DNA of 64,000 nucleotides from Eubacteriaceae bacterium (lineage in GTDB: Bacteria > Bacillota > Clostridia > Lachnospirales > Lachnospiraceae): positions 215,216 to 279,215 of the forward strand of contig CABJBF010000004.1 in NCBI GenBank assembly GCA_902363805.1, given 5' to 3'. The notes under the pieces are model-generated. The model made no database searches, was not told the origin of the DNA, and worked only from the letters and a program-made list of their open reading frames with translations. Positions 8,775-17,038 of this stretch are shown here, piece after piece. Positions within the stretch are counted from its first letter, which is position 1. Every line of letters starts with the position of its first letter. The position numbers and the translations under genes are program-made.

Positions 8775-8860
8775 GGAAGGTAGCAAGTTCTAATTCAAAT
8801 GATGCAGCACAGGAATTTGTTGTAATTGGAATGAAATAGTTATAATTAAATTTCAAATAA

Positions 8861-8893
8861 AAAATACACCTCATTTCGAGGTGTATTTTTATT
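8861..8893. terminator. Bidirectional terminator between the oxidoreductase and tmRNA
   Basis: AAATACACCTC and GAGGTGTATTT pair around an ATTTC loop, with T-rich tracts on both outer sides. It can end the oxidoreductase transcript on the plus strand and the tmRNA transcript on the minus strand. Confidence 0.85.
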
Positions 8894-8907
8894 AAAAATT
8901 ATTGGAA

Positions 8908-8975
8908 CAGACGCATCAAAAAGGCGAACACCGTCCGCAAGCGTCTGCGTAGGCAATATGCTTACTTCGTGAGCA
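8908..8975 (-). other. G+C-rich structured segment downstream of tmRNA
   Basis: By my count 36 of these 68 bases are G or C, well above the surroundings. CAGACGC (8908-8914) is inverted at 8941-8947 (GCGTCTG), and TGCTTAC/GTGAGCA (8959-8965, 8969-8975) forms a second hairpin with a TTC loop. It begins about ten bases past the tmRNA 3' end. It may be a 3' processing structure, a remnant of an element integrated at ssrA or a dispersed repeat. Confidence 0.5.
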
Positions 8976-8987
8976 CATTACATGTAG

Positions 8988-9328
8988 TGGACTAGACGGG
9001 AGTTGAACCCGTGTCCAAAAGCCTCTCCATTGTACTTCTTCTATCATAGTCAGTTATTTAACATTCCCTTAAACAAACCGGAACTAACACCGTTTTGCTC
9101 TTAGTAGCTTCATAAAATCACTGAAAGCGCAAAGCTTAGCAATCAGAGTTTCCTGCTAAAGTCGATGCCAATATCAGGGCCGCAGGCAACCTTGTATTGA
9201 CAGCTGCCATTAATTAGGCAGCGTAAGCTAAATTATCTTCAGCGTTTAATTTTAATTGTATGATTTAACGCATCATCTACGGATAGCTTCTCCAACTTCA
9301 AAACCCCTGTCGAAACCAGTACTAGCCC
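8988..9328 (-). ncRNA. ssrA: Transfer-messenger RNA
   Basis: On the minus strand the 5' end GGGCTAGTACTGGTTTCGACAG is typical of tmRNA, and its first seven bases pair with CTAGTCC at the 3' end (8989-8995, one G-U). The T-arm reads ACGGGTTCAACTCCCGT and the discriminator is A; CCA is not encoded, since the genome reads CTA, so it must be added. The RNA is about 341 nt before CCA. It rescues stalled ribosomes by adding Ala and then the encoded tag. The 5' leader of about 30 nt would be removed by RNase P. A coding reading across this region is a shadow of the RNA. Confidence 0.96.
9214..9243 (-). other. tmRNA tag-peptide reading frame, AEDNLAYAA
   Basis: Within ssrA, GCT GAA GAT AAT TTA GCT TAC GCT GCC TAA encodes AEDNLAYAA, the typical clostridial tag with the protease-recognised AYAA end. 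The resume codon is taken as GCT at 9243-9241 by comparison with known tags. Confidence 0.85.
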
Positions 9329-9363
9329 TTACTGGAGTAGGTAAAAGTCTACCTTGGTCTTTT

Positions 9364-9392
9364 ATTTTAAAACATATTTTAAATATAGTCAA
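9364..9392 (-). promoter_or_regulatory. Promoter of ssrA
   Basis: On the minus strand TTGACT (9392-9387) and TAAAAT (9369-9364) are spaced by 17 bp. Transcription would start near 9357 and give a short leader before the mature 5' end at 9328. It lies in the 77-bp gap after the FNT gene. Confidence 0.7.
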
Positions 9393-9405
9393 TTGGAAAT
9401 ATTGT

Positions 9406-10206
9406 CTATTTTTGCTTTGGTGTATATAAGTTAGAATACCAATATAAAACTCCGATTCCAACACCACCAATGATATTACCGATAGTTACAGGTAATAAAT
9501 TTTTAACGATGAAGTTCCACCAGCTAAGACCTGTTACATCTAATCCATAATTTCCATACATCTGATTAATGAATAAACCACCACTTATATAACTCATATT
9601 TGCAACGCTATGTTCAAAAGCACAAATAACGAAAACGATAATAGGGAAGAATAAACATATAATTTTGCTTGCAGCAGATTCGGTCATAAATGTCATAAAT
9701 ACTGCAACACATACTAAAATATTACAAAAAATACCTTTAATAATGGCATCAGTAAATGAAATATTGCATTTAGATACAGCAGTACTTAAGAGATTTGTTG
9801 CTAATTGTCCATTAAATAAAGTATAAACATGACCGTATGTACATAAAAATGTAAATACAACACTTCCTATAAAACTTCCTATATAAACAACAACCCAGTT
9901 CTTAAGCATTTTCGCTACAGAAAGTTTTTTCTCAAGAACAGAAATAATCATAAGGTTGTTACCTGTAAATAACTCACTTCCGTTTAAAACTACCATTGCT
10001 AAACCGGCAGGGAAGATACATGCATTTATCAATCTTGCTATAGCTGCATTTTCTAATGAACATGATGCAGCGGCAGCACCGGTTCCGGCTATGGAAATAA
10101 AGAATCCGGCTACAATTCCTAATACCAACATTTTTAATGTAGGTAAATTACCTTTGACAACACCTACTTTTGAATAGCGTTCAGTTGCTTCTCTTGTACT
10201 AATCAT
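9406..10206 (-). CDS. Formate/nitrite transporter family channel
   Basis: This 266-residue integral membrane protein has the FNT/aquaporin-like fold with six spans. Visible are AGFFISIAGTGAAA in the first span, GLAMVVLNGSELFTGNNLM (the FNT signature region with the ELFTGN element), the mid-protein GIFCNILVCVAVFM span and CAFEHSVANMSYISGG, which carries the conserved FEHxxANM motif. FNT channels pass formate, nitrite or hydrosulfide; in a fermenting anaerobe formate export is likely, but the selectivity cannot be read. The start is the ATG at 10206 behind AGAGG; a longer form from 10281 lacks a good site. It is transcribed toward ssrA, which follows with its own promoter. Confidence 0.92.
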   Translation of the reverse strand: MISTREATERYSKVGVVKGNLPTLKMLVLGIVAGFFISIAGTGAAAASCSLENAAIARLINACIFPAGLAMVVLNGSELFTGNNLMIISVLEKKLSVAKMLKNWVVVYIGSFIGSVVFTFLCTYGHVYTLFNGQLATNLLSTAVSKCNISFTDAIIKGIFCNILVCVAVFMTFMTESAASKIICLFFPIIVFVICAFEHSVANMSYISGGLFINQMYGNYGLDVTGLSWWNFIVKNLLPVTIGNIIGGVGIGVLYWYSNLYTPKQK

Positions 10207-10502
10207 TTTTGTTACCTCTATTTTTATTTTTTCTTTTTTGTCCCCCTCAAATATATAAAAAACCAAAGATATTTTTACCATATATTAACGCGAATGTAAA
10301 GGTTGTAAACATAGAAGAAACACAATAAATGACAACAAATTATATAAAGTAACAAAATTGTTATTAAAAATTAATAAAATTTACGACAAAAATAATATTT
10401 TCTTTTTAAACAAATTATTGTATTATAGGCGTATCGTAAATAAGTATGCCTATTTAATAGGTAAGAAATAAAAATAATAGTTACGCTGTAGCAGGAGGGA
10501 TT

Positions 10503-11630
10503 ATGAGAAGATTAGCATTATTAATGATTTTTAGCATTGTAGCTACTATGACTTTTGGATGTGGAAAAACGGAAGGAGAAGAAAAGAGTACAAAAGAGGA
10601 AGTAACTACAATTCAGGAAACAGAAGAGCCATTGGAAACAAAAGATGACAAGGTTGATTTGTTAGAATACATAGATGAATTAAAAAGAGTAGCTTATTAT
10701 TTTAATATGAAAGAATCTGATAGTGAAAAAGGAAATGTAGAGCAGCATTGGAAAGGAAATGGCATCGAAATAAATGTAATTAAAGGTTCAAGTCAGAAAC
10801 TTCATGACTATAACTATCCTGATTTTCAAATTATTGTAACTGATAATGATGAGATTTCAGTGCTTGGATACTCTTTAGGGGATGAGATTAATTATTACAT
10901 GGATCCTGTAGTTGAAAAATTGGGATGGGATGTTAATTATGATGGAAGACTTGATGAAAAAAGAAGTGTTATATTTACGAAAGTTGCAGATGACAGAATA
11001 CTCTATGTTTCATTTACATCAGATGACAAAGATATTACACAAATGGAAATATATACAGATTATAAAGAAGTAGTAAATGAAGTAGTACAGGATAAACAGA
11101 AAGAACTATATGAAAAATACGAAACAACTTTGTATAAATTACAAAGCAAAGACCCAAATCAAAATGTTGAGTTCGCAAAAATAGGAAATAATTATTATCC
11201 ATGTATGCTTGTGTGGAGTAAGGAAAGCCGCGAAATGAAACTTTATTATTTAAATAAAAAAGGTAAAATTGCCCATACTAAAGCATTTCAGTCTATGACA
11301 TATAATCAGGATGGAACAGTTACGCTTGTTAATAATATAATTGGGAATAGACAAATTGTTGTATGCCAATACAAGGATGAAAAGTTGAAAGTTATTTCAA
11401 GACTTGTAACTGACAACTCAGGAAATACAAAAAAATATCTAATAAACGATAATGAAGTAACAGAGAAAGAATATAATAAAGTCGTAAACTCATATAAGAG
11501 AGATAACGACAGATATAGAACATATTCTTATAATGGAGCTGAATACAGTGGATATGAAGACGTTTCGCATGCACTTTCAGCATTAGAAACAAAAATTCAG
11601 CAAATTGAGCAGGCAGAAGCAGAAAAATAA
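10503..11630 (+). CDS. Predicted lipoprotein of unknown function
   Basis: The 375-residue product starts with a short signal peptide (RRLALLMIFSIVATMTFGC) with a lipobox-like TFGC, so it should be lipid-anchored at residue 20 on the outer face of the membrane. A Glu/Thr-rich linker (about 21-50) follows, then a mixed alpha/beta body with Tyr- and Asp-rich strands (VNYDGRLDEKRSVIFTKVADDRILYVSF) and a helical C-terminus (HALSALETKIQQIEQAEAEK) that looks like a coiled coil. I do not recognise a domain. The start is behind GGAGGG. It lies 103 bp before a two-component system on the same strand, so a sensory or regulated link is possible but unproven. Confidence 0.75.
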   Translation: MRRLALLMIFSIVATMTFGCGKTEGEEKSTKEEVTTIQETEEPLETKDDKVDLLEYIDELKRVAYYFNMKESDSEKGNVEQHWKGNGIEINVIKGSSQKLHDYNYPDFQIIVTDNDEISVLGYSLGDEINYYMDPVVEKLGWDVNYDGRLDEKRSVIFTKVADDRILYVSFTSDDKDITQMEIYTDYKEVVNEVVQDKQKELYEKYETTLYKLQSKDPNQNVEFAKIGNNYYPCMLVWSKESREMKLYYLNKKGKIAHTKAFQSMTYNQDGTVTLVNNIIGNRQIVVCQYKDEKLKVISRLVTDNSGNTKKYLINDNEVTEKEYNKVVNSYKRDNDRYRTYSYNGAEYSGYEDVSHALSALETKIQQIEQAEAEK

Positions 11631-11733
11631 CTATATTTCATAAAATCATCACATATTTTGTGTTATATTTTACATTATAGAAGTTGAAATGTTATTTCTA
11701 TATGAAATATTAGTGCTGCGGAGGTACACATAA

Positions 11734-12411
11734 ATGGATGAATTAAAGATTTTAGTTGTAGATGATGAATCAAGAATGAGAAAACTTGTTAAGGATTTCC
11801 TTGTAAAGAAACAATATAAGGTATTAGAAGCAGGAGACGGCGAAGAAGCAATTGAGGTATTCTTTGGAAACAAAGACATTTCATTGATAATTCTTGACGT
11901 TATGATGCCTAAAATGGACGGTTGGGAAGTATGTAAGGAAATAAGAAAATTTTCAAAAGTCCCAATCATAATGCTTACAGCAAAAAGTGAGGAAAATGAT
12001 GAACTTAAAGGATTTGAACTTGGAGTTGATGAATACATATCAAAACCTTTCAGTCCTAAAATATTAGTTGCAAGAGTTGATGCAATTTTACGACGTGCTA
12101 ATAAAATTGGCGCTGATATGACAATAGAAGCAGGAGATATTAAGATAGATAAGGCTGCTCATATTGTTAAGGTTAAAGATAAGGAAATTGAACTAAGCTT
12201 TAAAGAATTTGAATTGTTGACATATTTTATTGAAAATAAAGGAATTGCTCTTTCAAGAGAAAATATTTTAAATAATGTATGGAATTATGATTACTTTGGA
12301 GATGCCAGAACAATAGATACACATGTCAAGAAACTTAGAAGTAAATTAGGTGACTGTGGTGATTACATAAAGACTGTTTGGGGCATGGGATATAAATTTG
12401 AGGTAAACTAA
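11734..12411 (+). CDS. OmpR/PhoB-family response regulator
   Basis: A 225-residue two-domain regulator. The receiver domain (about 1-118) has the acidic pair at residues 10-11 (VVDDES), phospho-acceptor Asp55 in LIILDVMMPKMDG, Thr in MLTAKSEE and Lys in ISKPFSPK. The C-terminal winged helix (about 128-225) has KEFELLTYFIENKGIALSRENIL, RTIDTHVKKLRSKLG and the terminal KTVWGMGYKFE. Its stop codon shares one base with the kinase start (TAATG), so the pair is coupled. It should bind DNA as a phosphorylated dimer; the target genes are unknown, but the preceding lipoprotein gene is one candidate. Confidence 0.95.
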   Translation: MDELKILVVDDESRMRKLVKDFLVKKQYKVLEAGDGEEAIEVFFGNKDISLIILDVMMPKMDGWEVCKEIRKFSKVPIIMLTAKSEENDELKGFELGVDEYISKPFSPKILVARVDAILRRANKIGADMTIEAGDIKIDKAAHIVKVKDKEIELSFKEFELLTYFIENKGIALSRENILNNVWNYDYFGDARTIDTHVKKLRSKLGDCGDYIKTVWGMGYKFEVN

Positions 12412-13922
12412 TGAAACATTCAATTAAGTATAAACTGCCAATATTAATTATTGTAATTATGACAGTAGCTATTGCGCTTGCATCAACATTTGGAACAGCT
12501 TTTATTGAAAAATATTATATTTCACATAAAAAAGACGTTATTGTTGATGTATATAATAAGATGGCTCAAGTTGTAAAAGAAGATAAGGATTTATCTGAAA
12601 GCGACAACGTACAGGCGCTAAATGATGAGTGTGAAAATGCCGGTGTAACAATAATTATGATAGACAGTTCCGGAAACACAATATATGAATATGGTGCAGG
12701 AAAGACATTACAAAGACGTTGGCAGGAAATGATATATGGTGCGGCATTTGGAGCCGAAAGAGAAAGAACTATTATAGAAAAGAATGACAATTATACGATG
12801 CAAAGAGCCAGAGATTTATTGTCTGACCAGGAATATTATGAATTGTTTGGAACATTAGATTCAGGCTATTACTTTGTAATCAGGGTATCGGTTCAGAATA
12901 TGAGGGAGACTCTTAACATTACAAATAAATTCTATTTGATTCTTCTTATATCTATGACTGTTGTAATGACAATTATGATGATTATAGTAACGAGAAGATA
13001 TACGGACCCGATACTTGAACTTGCAACAATTTCAACAAGAATGTCAAATTTGGATTTTGATGCTAAATATACAGGAAAACATAAAGATGAAATAGGCGTT
13101 CTTGGAAATAGTATGAATGAGTTGTCAGCTAAATTGGAAGGGACAATCCTTGAACTTAAAAAGGCAAATATAGAACTGCAAAAAGATATCGAGCAAAAGA
13201 TTGAAATTGATGAGATGAGAAAAGATTTTATTTCAAATGTATCTCATGAATTAAAAACACCGATTGCTCTTATTCAGGGATATGCAGAAGGTTTAAAGGA
13301 TAATATTAATGACGACCCTGAAAGTATGGAATTTTATTGTGATGTAATTATTGATGAGTCAGATAAAATGAACAAAATGGTTAAAAAACTGCTGGCACTT
13401 ACACAGATTGAATTTGGAAATAAACAGGTAAATATCGAAAGATTTAATCTTGTTGATGTCATGGAAGGCATTATTAAATCCGTTCAGTTAAGAGCGGAGC
13501 AGGAGAATGTTAAAATAATATTTGAAAATAAAGAACCTGTATATGTTTGGGCAGATGAATTTCAAATTGAGGAAGTAATTACAAACTATGTAAGTAACGC
13601 ATTTAACCATATTGACGGAAAAAGAATAATTGAGATGAAAATTGTAGAAAAAGATGGTATAGTAAGAATGTCAGTCTTCAATACCGGTAAACAGATTCCT
13701 GAAAATGAATTGGAAAATGTTTGGATTAAATTCTATAAAGTAGATAAGGCAAGAACCAGAGAATATGGTGGAAATGGCATTGGACTTTCTATCGTTAAGG
13801 CGATTGCTGACAGTATGAATAAAAAATGCGGAGTATTTAACCATGAGGATGGTGTTGAATTCTGGTTTGAATTAGATGGAAAAGCTTCAGAGGAAGGACT
13901 GGAATATGATAGCAATAATTGA
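12411..13922 (+). CDS. Membrane sensor histidine kinase
   Basis: This 503-residue kinase has a first span at about residues 8-31, an external sensor segment to about 170, a second span at about 174-194, a HAMP linker (RRYTDPILELATISTRMSNLDF), a short coiled coil (KLEGTILELKKANIELQKDIEQK), a HisKA domain with the phospho-accepting His279 in ISNVSHELKTPI, and a HATPase domain with the N box (NYVSNAFNH), VFNTGKQIP and GGNGIGLSIVKAI. The external domain is not recognised, so the signal is unknown. It is translationally coupled to the regulator and overlaps the hisH start by 17 bases. Confidence 0.95.
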   Translation: MKHSIKYKLPILIIVIMTVAIALASTFGTAFIEKYYISHKKDVIVDVYNKMAQVVKEDKDLSESDNVQALNDECENAGVTIIMIDSSGNTIYEYGAGKTLQRRWQEMIYGAAFGAERERTIIEKNDNYTMQRARDLLSDQEYYELFGTLDSGYYFVIRVSVQNMRETLNITNKFYLILLISMTVVMTIMMIIVTRRYTDPILELATISTRMSNLDFDAKYTGKHKDEIGVLGNSMNELSAKLEGTILELKKANIELQKDIEQKIEIDEMRKDFISNVSHELKTPIALIQGYAEGLKDNINDDPESMEFYCDVIIDESDKMNKMVKKLLALTQIEFGNKQVNIERFNLVDVMEGIIKSVQLRAEQENVKIIFENKEPVYVWADEFQIEEVITNYVSNAFNHIDGKRIIEMKIVEKDGIVRMSVFNTGKQIPENELENVWIKFYKVDKARTREYGGNGIGLSIVKAIADSMNKKCGVFNHEDGVEFWFELDGKASEEGLEYDSNN

Positions 13923-14514
13923 CTATGATGCAGGAAATATTAGAAGTGTTGAGAAGGCGTTTCAATTTCTGGGAGAAGAAACGATACTAACACGAGACAA
14001 GGATGTAATCTTAGATGCAGACAAAGTTGTACTTCCGGGCGTAGGCTCATTTGGTGACGCTATGGAAAAGCTTAATAAGTATGATTTAGTTGATACTGTG
14101 AAGGAAGTTGTGTCACGAAACATACCATTTCTTGGAATATGTTTAGGCTTACAGTTATTATTTGAAGAAAGTGATGAAACACCGGGAGTAAAGGGACTTG
14201 GAATTCTACCGGGCAAGATTATAAAGATACCTGAAGGTGAAAGTTTGAAAGTTCCACATATTGGATGGAATTCGTTAGATTTTCATAATAATGGAAGATT
14301 ATTTAAAGGAATAGATGAGAAAGCATATGTTTATTTTGTTCACTCTTATTATTTGAAAGCAGATGACGAAAACATCGTAACAGCAACTACTGAGTATGGT
14401 GTACATATACATGCGTCCGTTGAGAAAGAAAATGTATTTGCATGTCAGTTCCATCCGGAAAAGAGTGGAGATATAGGACTGAAAATATTGAAAAATTTTG
14501 CAGAGATAAATTAA
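13906..14514 (+). CDS. hisH: Imidazole glycerol phosphate synthase, glutaminase subunit
   Basis: HisH is a 202-residue class I glutamine amidotransferase that supplies ammonia to HisF for the fifth step of histidine synthesis. It begins MIAIIDYDAGN and has the oxyanion region LPGVGSFG, nucleophile Cys79 in LGICLGLQLLF and the His183/Glu185 dyad in QFHPEKSG. The start is the ATG at 13906, preceded by AGGAAGGA; it lies inside the 3' end of the kinase gene, overlapping by 17 bases, so hisH is probably translated from the same message. A longer form starting at 13876 is rejected because homologues begin at this methionine. hisF follows after a 60-bp gap with a hairpin. Confidence 0.95.
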   Translation: MIAIIDYDAGNIRSVEKAFQFLGEETILTRDKDVILDADKVVLPGVGSFGDAMEKLNKYDLVDTVKEVVSRNIPFLGICLGLQLLFEESDETPGVKGLGILPGKIIKIPEGESLKVPHIGWNSLDFHNNGRLFKGIDEKAYVYFVHSYYLKADDENIVTATTEYGVHIHASVEKENVFACQFHPEKSGDIGLKILKNFAEIN

Positions 14515-14521
14515 ATTTTTT

Positions 14522-14542
14522 CGAGTAGGAAAATTCCTACTC
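14522..14542 (+). other. Palindromic hairpin between hisH and hisF
   Basis: CGAGTAGG and CCTACTCG flank AAATT, giving a stem of eight to ten base pairs, followed by ATTTTG. It resembles a weak terminator or processing site in the middle of the histidine pair and could set different hisH and hisF levels. Confidence 0.55.
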
Positions 14543-14574
14543 GATTTTGTCGTATTTTATATTAGGAGGAAAAT

Positions 14575-15336
14575 ATGCACACAAAGAGAATTATACCTTG
14601 TTTGGATGTTAATAATAACCGAGTTGTAAAAGGAGTAAATTTTGTAAATTTGCGTGATGCAGGAGATCCCGTAGAGGTAGCAAAAGCATACAATAAGGCG
14701 GGAGCAGATGAATTGGTGTTCCTTGATATTACAGCATCATCTGACAATAGAAATACAGTTGTAGATATGGTAAGAAGAGTAGCTGAGCAGGTTTTTATAC
14801 CATTTACAGTTGGAGGCGGAATCAGAACTGTAGACGACTTTAAGACTTTGCTTAGAGAGGGAGCAGATAAGATATCTATAAACTCATCGGCTATTATGAA
14901 TCCAAGACTTATAAGTGATGCAGCTGATAAATTTGGAAGTCAGTGTGTAGTTGTTGCCATAGATGCAAAAAGAAGAGCAGACGGATCAGGATGGAATATT
15001 TACAAAAATGGTGGAAGAGTAGATGTTGGAATAGACGCTGTGGAATGGGCGCGTAAAGTAGATAAACTAGGGGCAGGAGAAATACTTCTTACAAGTATGG
15101 ATTGCGATGGAGTTAAGAGGGGATATGATGTAGAACTTACAAGAATCATATCTGAAAATGTGTCAATACCTGTAATTGCATCAGGTGGGGCAGGTAAAAA
15201 AGAGCATTTTTATGATGCACTGACAGAAGGAAAGGCTGATGCAGCACTAGCAGCATCATTATTCCACTATAAAGAATTAGAAATAAATGACCTGAAACAT
15301 TATCTTAAGGAAAAAGGTGTTCAGGTTAGAATATAA
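14575..15336 (+). CDS. hisF: Imidazole glycerol phosphate synthase, cyclase subunit
   Basis: A 253-residue TIM barrel, the normal HisF length. It carries the two catalytic aspartates, Asp11 in IIPCLDV and Asp130 in VVAIDAKR, plus the phosphate-binding loops VGGGIRT and IASGGAG. It uses ammonia channelled from HisH to convert PRFAR to imidazole glycerol phosphate and AICAR. The start follows TTAGGAGGAAAAT. hisA, hisB and the other pathway genes are not in the window, so the histidine genes are dispersed or this pair is separated from the rest. All core residues are present. Confidence 0.97.
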   Translation: MHTKRIIPCLDVNNNRVVKGVNFVNLRDAGDPVEVAKAYNKAGADELVFLDITASSDNRNTVVDMVRRVAEQVFIPFTVGGGIRTVDDFKTLLREGADKISINSSAIMNPRLISDAADKFGSQCVVVAIDAKRRADGSGWNIYKNGGRVDVGIDAVEWARKVDKLGAGEILLTSMDCDGVKRGYDVELTRIISENVSIPVIASGGAGKKEHFYDALTEGKADAALAASLFHYKELEINDLKHYLKEKGVQVRI

Positions 15337-15437
15337 TTGGAAAAACGAATTAAGATTCAGTATATAGAATTTTCCAGACAATAGCCTTAATTTAAAGTTA
15401 AGGCAATATAGATTATTATATAGAGCGAGAGATTAAA

Positions 15438-16325
15438 ATGAAATATTATTTTATAATTAATCCAGAAAGTGGCAGATTTGCCAATGATAAAGAAGGGTTT
15501 ATTGAAAGAATAGATAAAGCGTGCAGGCTTAGAGACATAAAATACGAAATTCATTACACTGATGGATTTGGTAAAGCCAGAAAAGTGGCAGAAAGCATCC
15601 CGGATGATGAAGAATGCATTGTGTTCTCAGTAGGCGGAGATGGAAATTTAAATGAAATAATAAATGGTGTTGTTAAGAAACATATGACAGTAGGTGTTAT
15701 ACCGGCAGGAAGCGGAAATGATTTTTACAGAACATTGTCTGCACTTGGAAAAGGCGAACACAGATGTGACTTAGGAATTATCAATGACAAGTATTTTATA
15801 AATATTGCATGTATAGGCTTAGATGCTGATATAGCAAATAACATAAGTGTAATCAGACAAAAGAAGTGGATACCTGTAGGTCAAAGATATACATGTAGCA
15901 TAATTTATTCGTATTTTAAATATAAATTTAAAGAATTAACTACAATATTTGGTGAACAGTCTAAAAAAGGTGAGTATACAATAGTTACTGTATGTAATGG
16001 ACAATATTATGGTGGAGGACATAGAATTGCTCCACATGCGTTAATAGACGACGGATATTTTGAAATATATATGGTTGATAAAATGCCTAAAATACTAATA
16101 CCGGGACTTCTATTAAAATTAAAAAGCGGAAGACATGAAAAGTCAAAGAGAGTGGTAAGATATACAGACAAAGGATTGAAAATTCAGTCAGATACTCCTG
16201 TGACATGTAATGTAGATGGAGAAATGTTAACAGATACGGATTTTGAAATCAGAATTGAAAAGAGTGCTATAAAAGTATTTAATGATCCTCAGTTTGTAAA
16301 GGAAATAGTTGGAAATAATATTTGA
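15438..16325 (+). CDS. Diacylglycerol kinase-family lipid kinase
   Basis: This 295-residue protein has the DAGK catalytic domain: YYFIINPESGRFAN at the N-terminus, SVGGDGNLNEIINGV (the GGDGT-type ATP loop, with Asn in place of Thr), VGVIPAGSGNDFYRTL and the C-terminal VNVDGEM-like segment TCNVDGEMLTDTDFEI. YegS/DgkB relatives phosphorylate diacylglycerol or related lipids at the inner face of the membrane and recycle lipid from teichoic acid synthesis. The start follows a weak AGCGAGAG site. A small perfect hairpin (GCCTTAA/TTAAGGC, 15383-15403) lies upstream. The family is secure; the lipid substrate is not determined. Confidence 0.9.
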   Translation: MKYYFIINPESGRFANDKEGFIERIDKACRLRDIKYEIHYTDGFGKARKVAESIPDDEECIVFSVGGDGNLNEIINGVVKKHMTVGVIPAGSGNDFYRTLSALGKGEHRCDLGIINDKYFINIACIGLDADIANNISVIRQKKWIPVGQRYTCSIIYSYFKYKFKELTTIFGEQSKKGEYTIVTVCNGQYYGGGHRIAPHALIDDGYFEIYMVDKMPKILIPGLLLKLKSGRHEKSKRVVRYTDKGLKIQSDTPVTCNVDGEMLTDTDFEIRIEKSAIKVFNDPQFVKEIVGNNI

Positions 16326-16339
16326 CAGAGGTTAAATAA

Positions 16340-17014
16340 ATGGGAATGATAACAAATGATTGGTTAGAGGCAATACAGCCTGAATTTTCTAAACCATATT
16401 ACAAAGAATTATACAGTTTTGTTAAAGATGAATATAGTAAAACGATAGTATATCCTCCGGCAGAAGATATATTTAATGCATTTCATTTTACACCACTTAA
16501 GGATGTAAAAGTGTTGCTGCTTGGGCAGGACCCATATCATAATGTAAATCAGGCACATGGATTAAGCTTTTCAGTATTGCCGGGAAATGACATACCACCA
16601 TCGCTTCAAAATATTTATAAAGAATTGCATGATGATTTGGGATGTTATATACCAAATAACGGATATTTGAAAAAATGGGCAGATCAGGGAGTGTTATTGC
16701 TTAACACAGTATTAACAGTTAGAGCTCATCAGGCAAATTCACATCAGGGACATGGCTGGGAGCAATTTACGGATGCGGTTATAGAAGCCGTAAATGCACA
16801 GGACAGGCCAATAGTAATATTTTTGTGGGGTTCGCCTGCACAAAAGAAAGCTAAGATGTTAACTAATCCAAAACATCTTGTATTAAAATGTCCACATCCA
16901 AGTCCACTTTCAGCATATAGAGGATTTTTCGGATGCAAGCATTTTAGCAAAGCAAATGAATTCCTAAAGGCAAATGGAATAGAACCAATAGACTGGCAAA
17001 TAGAAAATATTTAA
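16340..17014 (+). CDS. ung: Uracil-DNA glycosylase, family 1
   Basis: A 224-residue UDG with all diagnostic motifs: the water-activating loop LLGQDPYHNVNQAHGLSFS with Asp64, the Pro-rich loop PGNDIPPSLQNIYKE, LLLNTVLTVR and the DNA-intercalation motif HPSPLSAYRGFFG with His186. It removes uracil from DNA arising from cytosine deamination or dUMP incorporation, starting base excision repair; exonuclease III at 3.6 kb would act next in the same pathway. It starts 14 bp after the lipid-kinase gene, behind AGAGG, and is followed 24 bp later by the ABC-F gene, so the three are probably one transcript. Confidence 0.97.
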   Translation: MGMITNDWLEAIQPEFSKPYYKELYSFVKDEYSKTIVYPPAEDIFNAFHFTPLKDVKVLLLGQDPYHNVNQAHGLSFSVLPGNDIPPSLQNIYKELHDDLGCYIPNNGYLKKWADQGVLLLNTVLTVRAHQANSHQGHGWEQFTDAVIEAVNAQDRPIVIFLWGSPAQKKAKMLTNPKHLVLKCPHPSPLSAYRGFFGCKHFSKANEFLKANGIEPIDWQIENI

Positions 17015-17038
17015 TTTACCTAAGATGAAAGGAAAAAT

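Noticed and set aside
9273..9470. A 65-codon minus-strand frame overlapping tmRNA and the end of the FNT gene
   Set aside because: It is a shadow across the ssrA 5' half and has no ribosome-binding site; the RNA explains the sequence.
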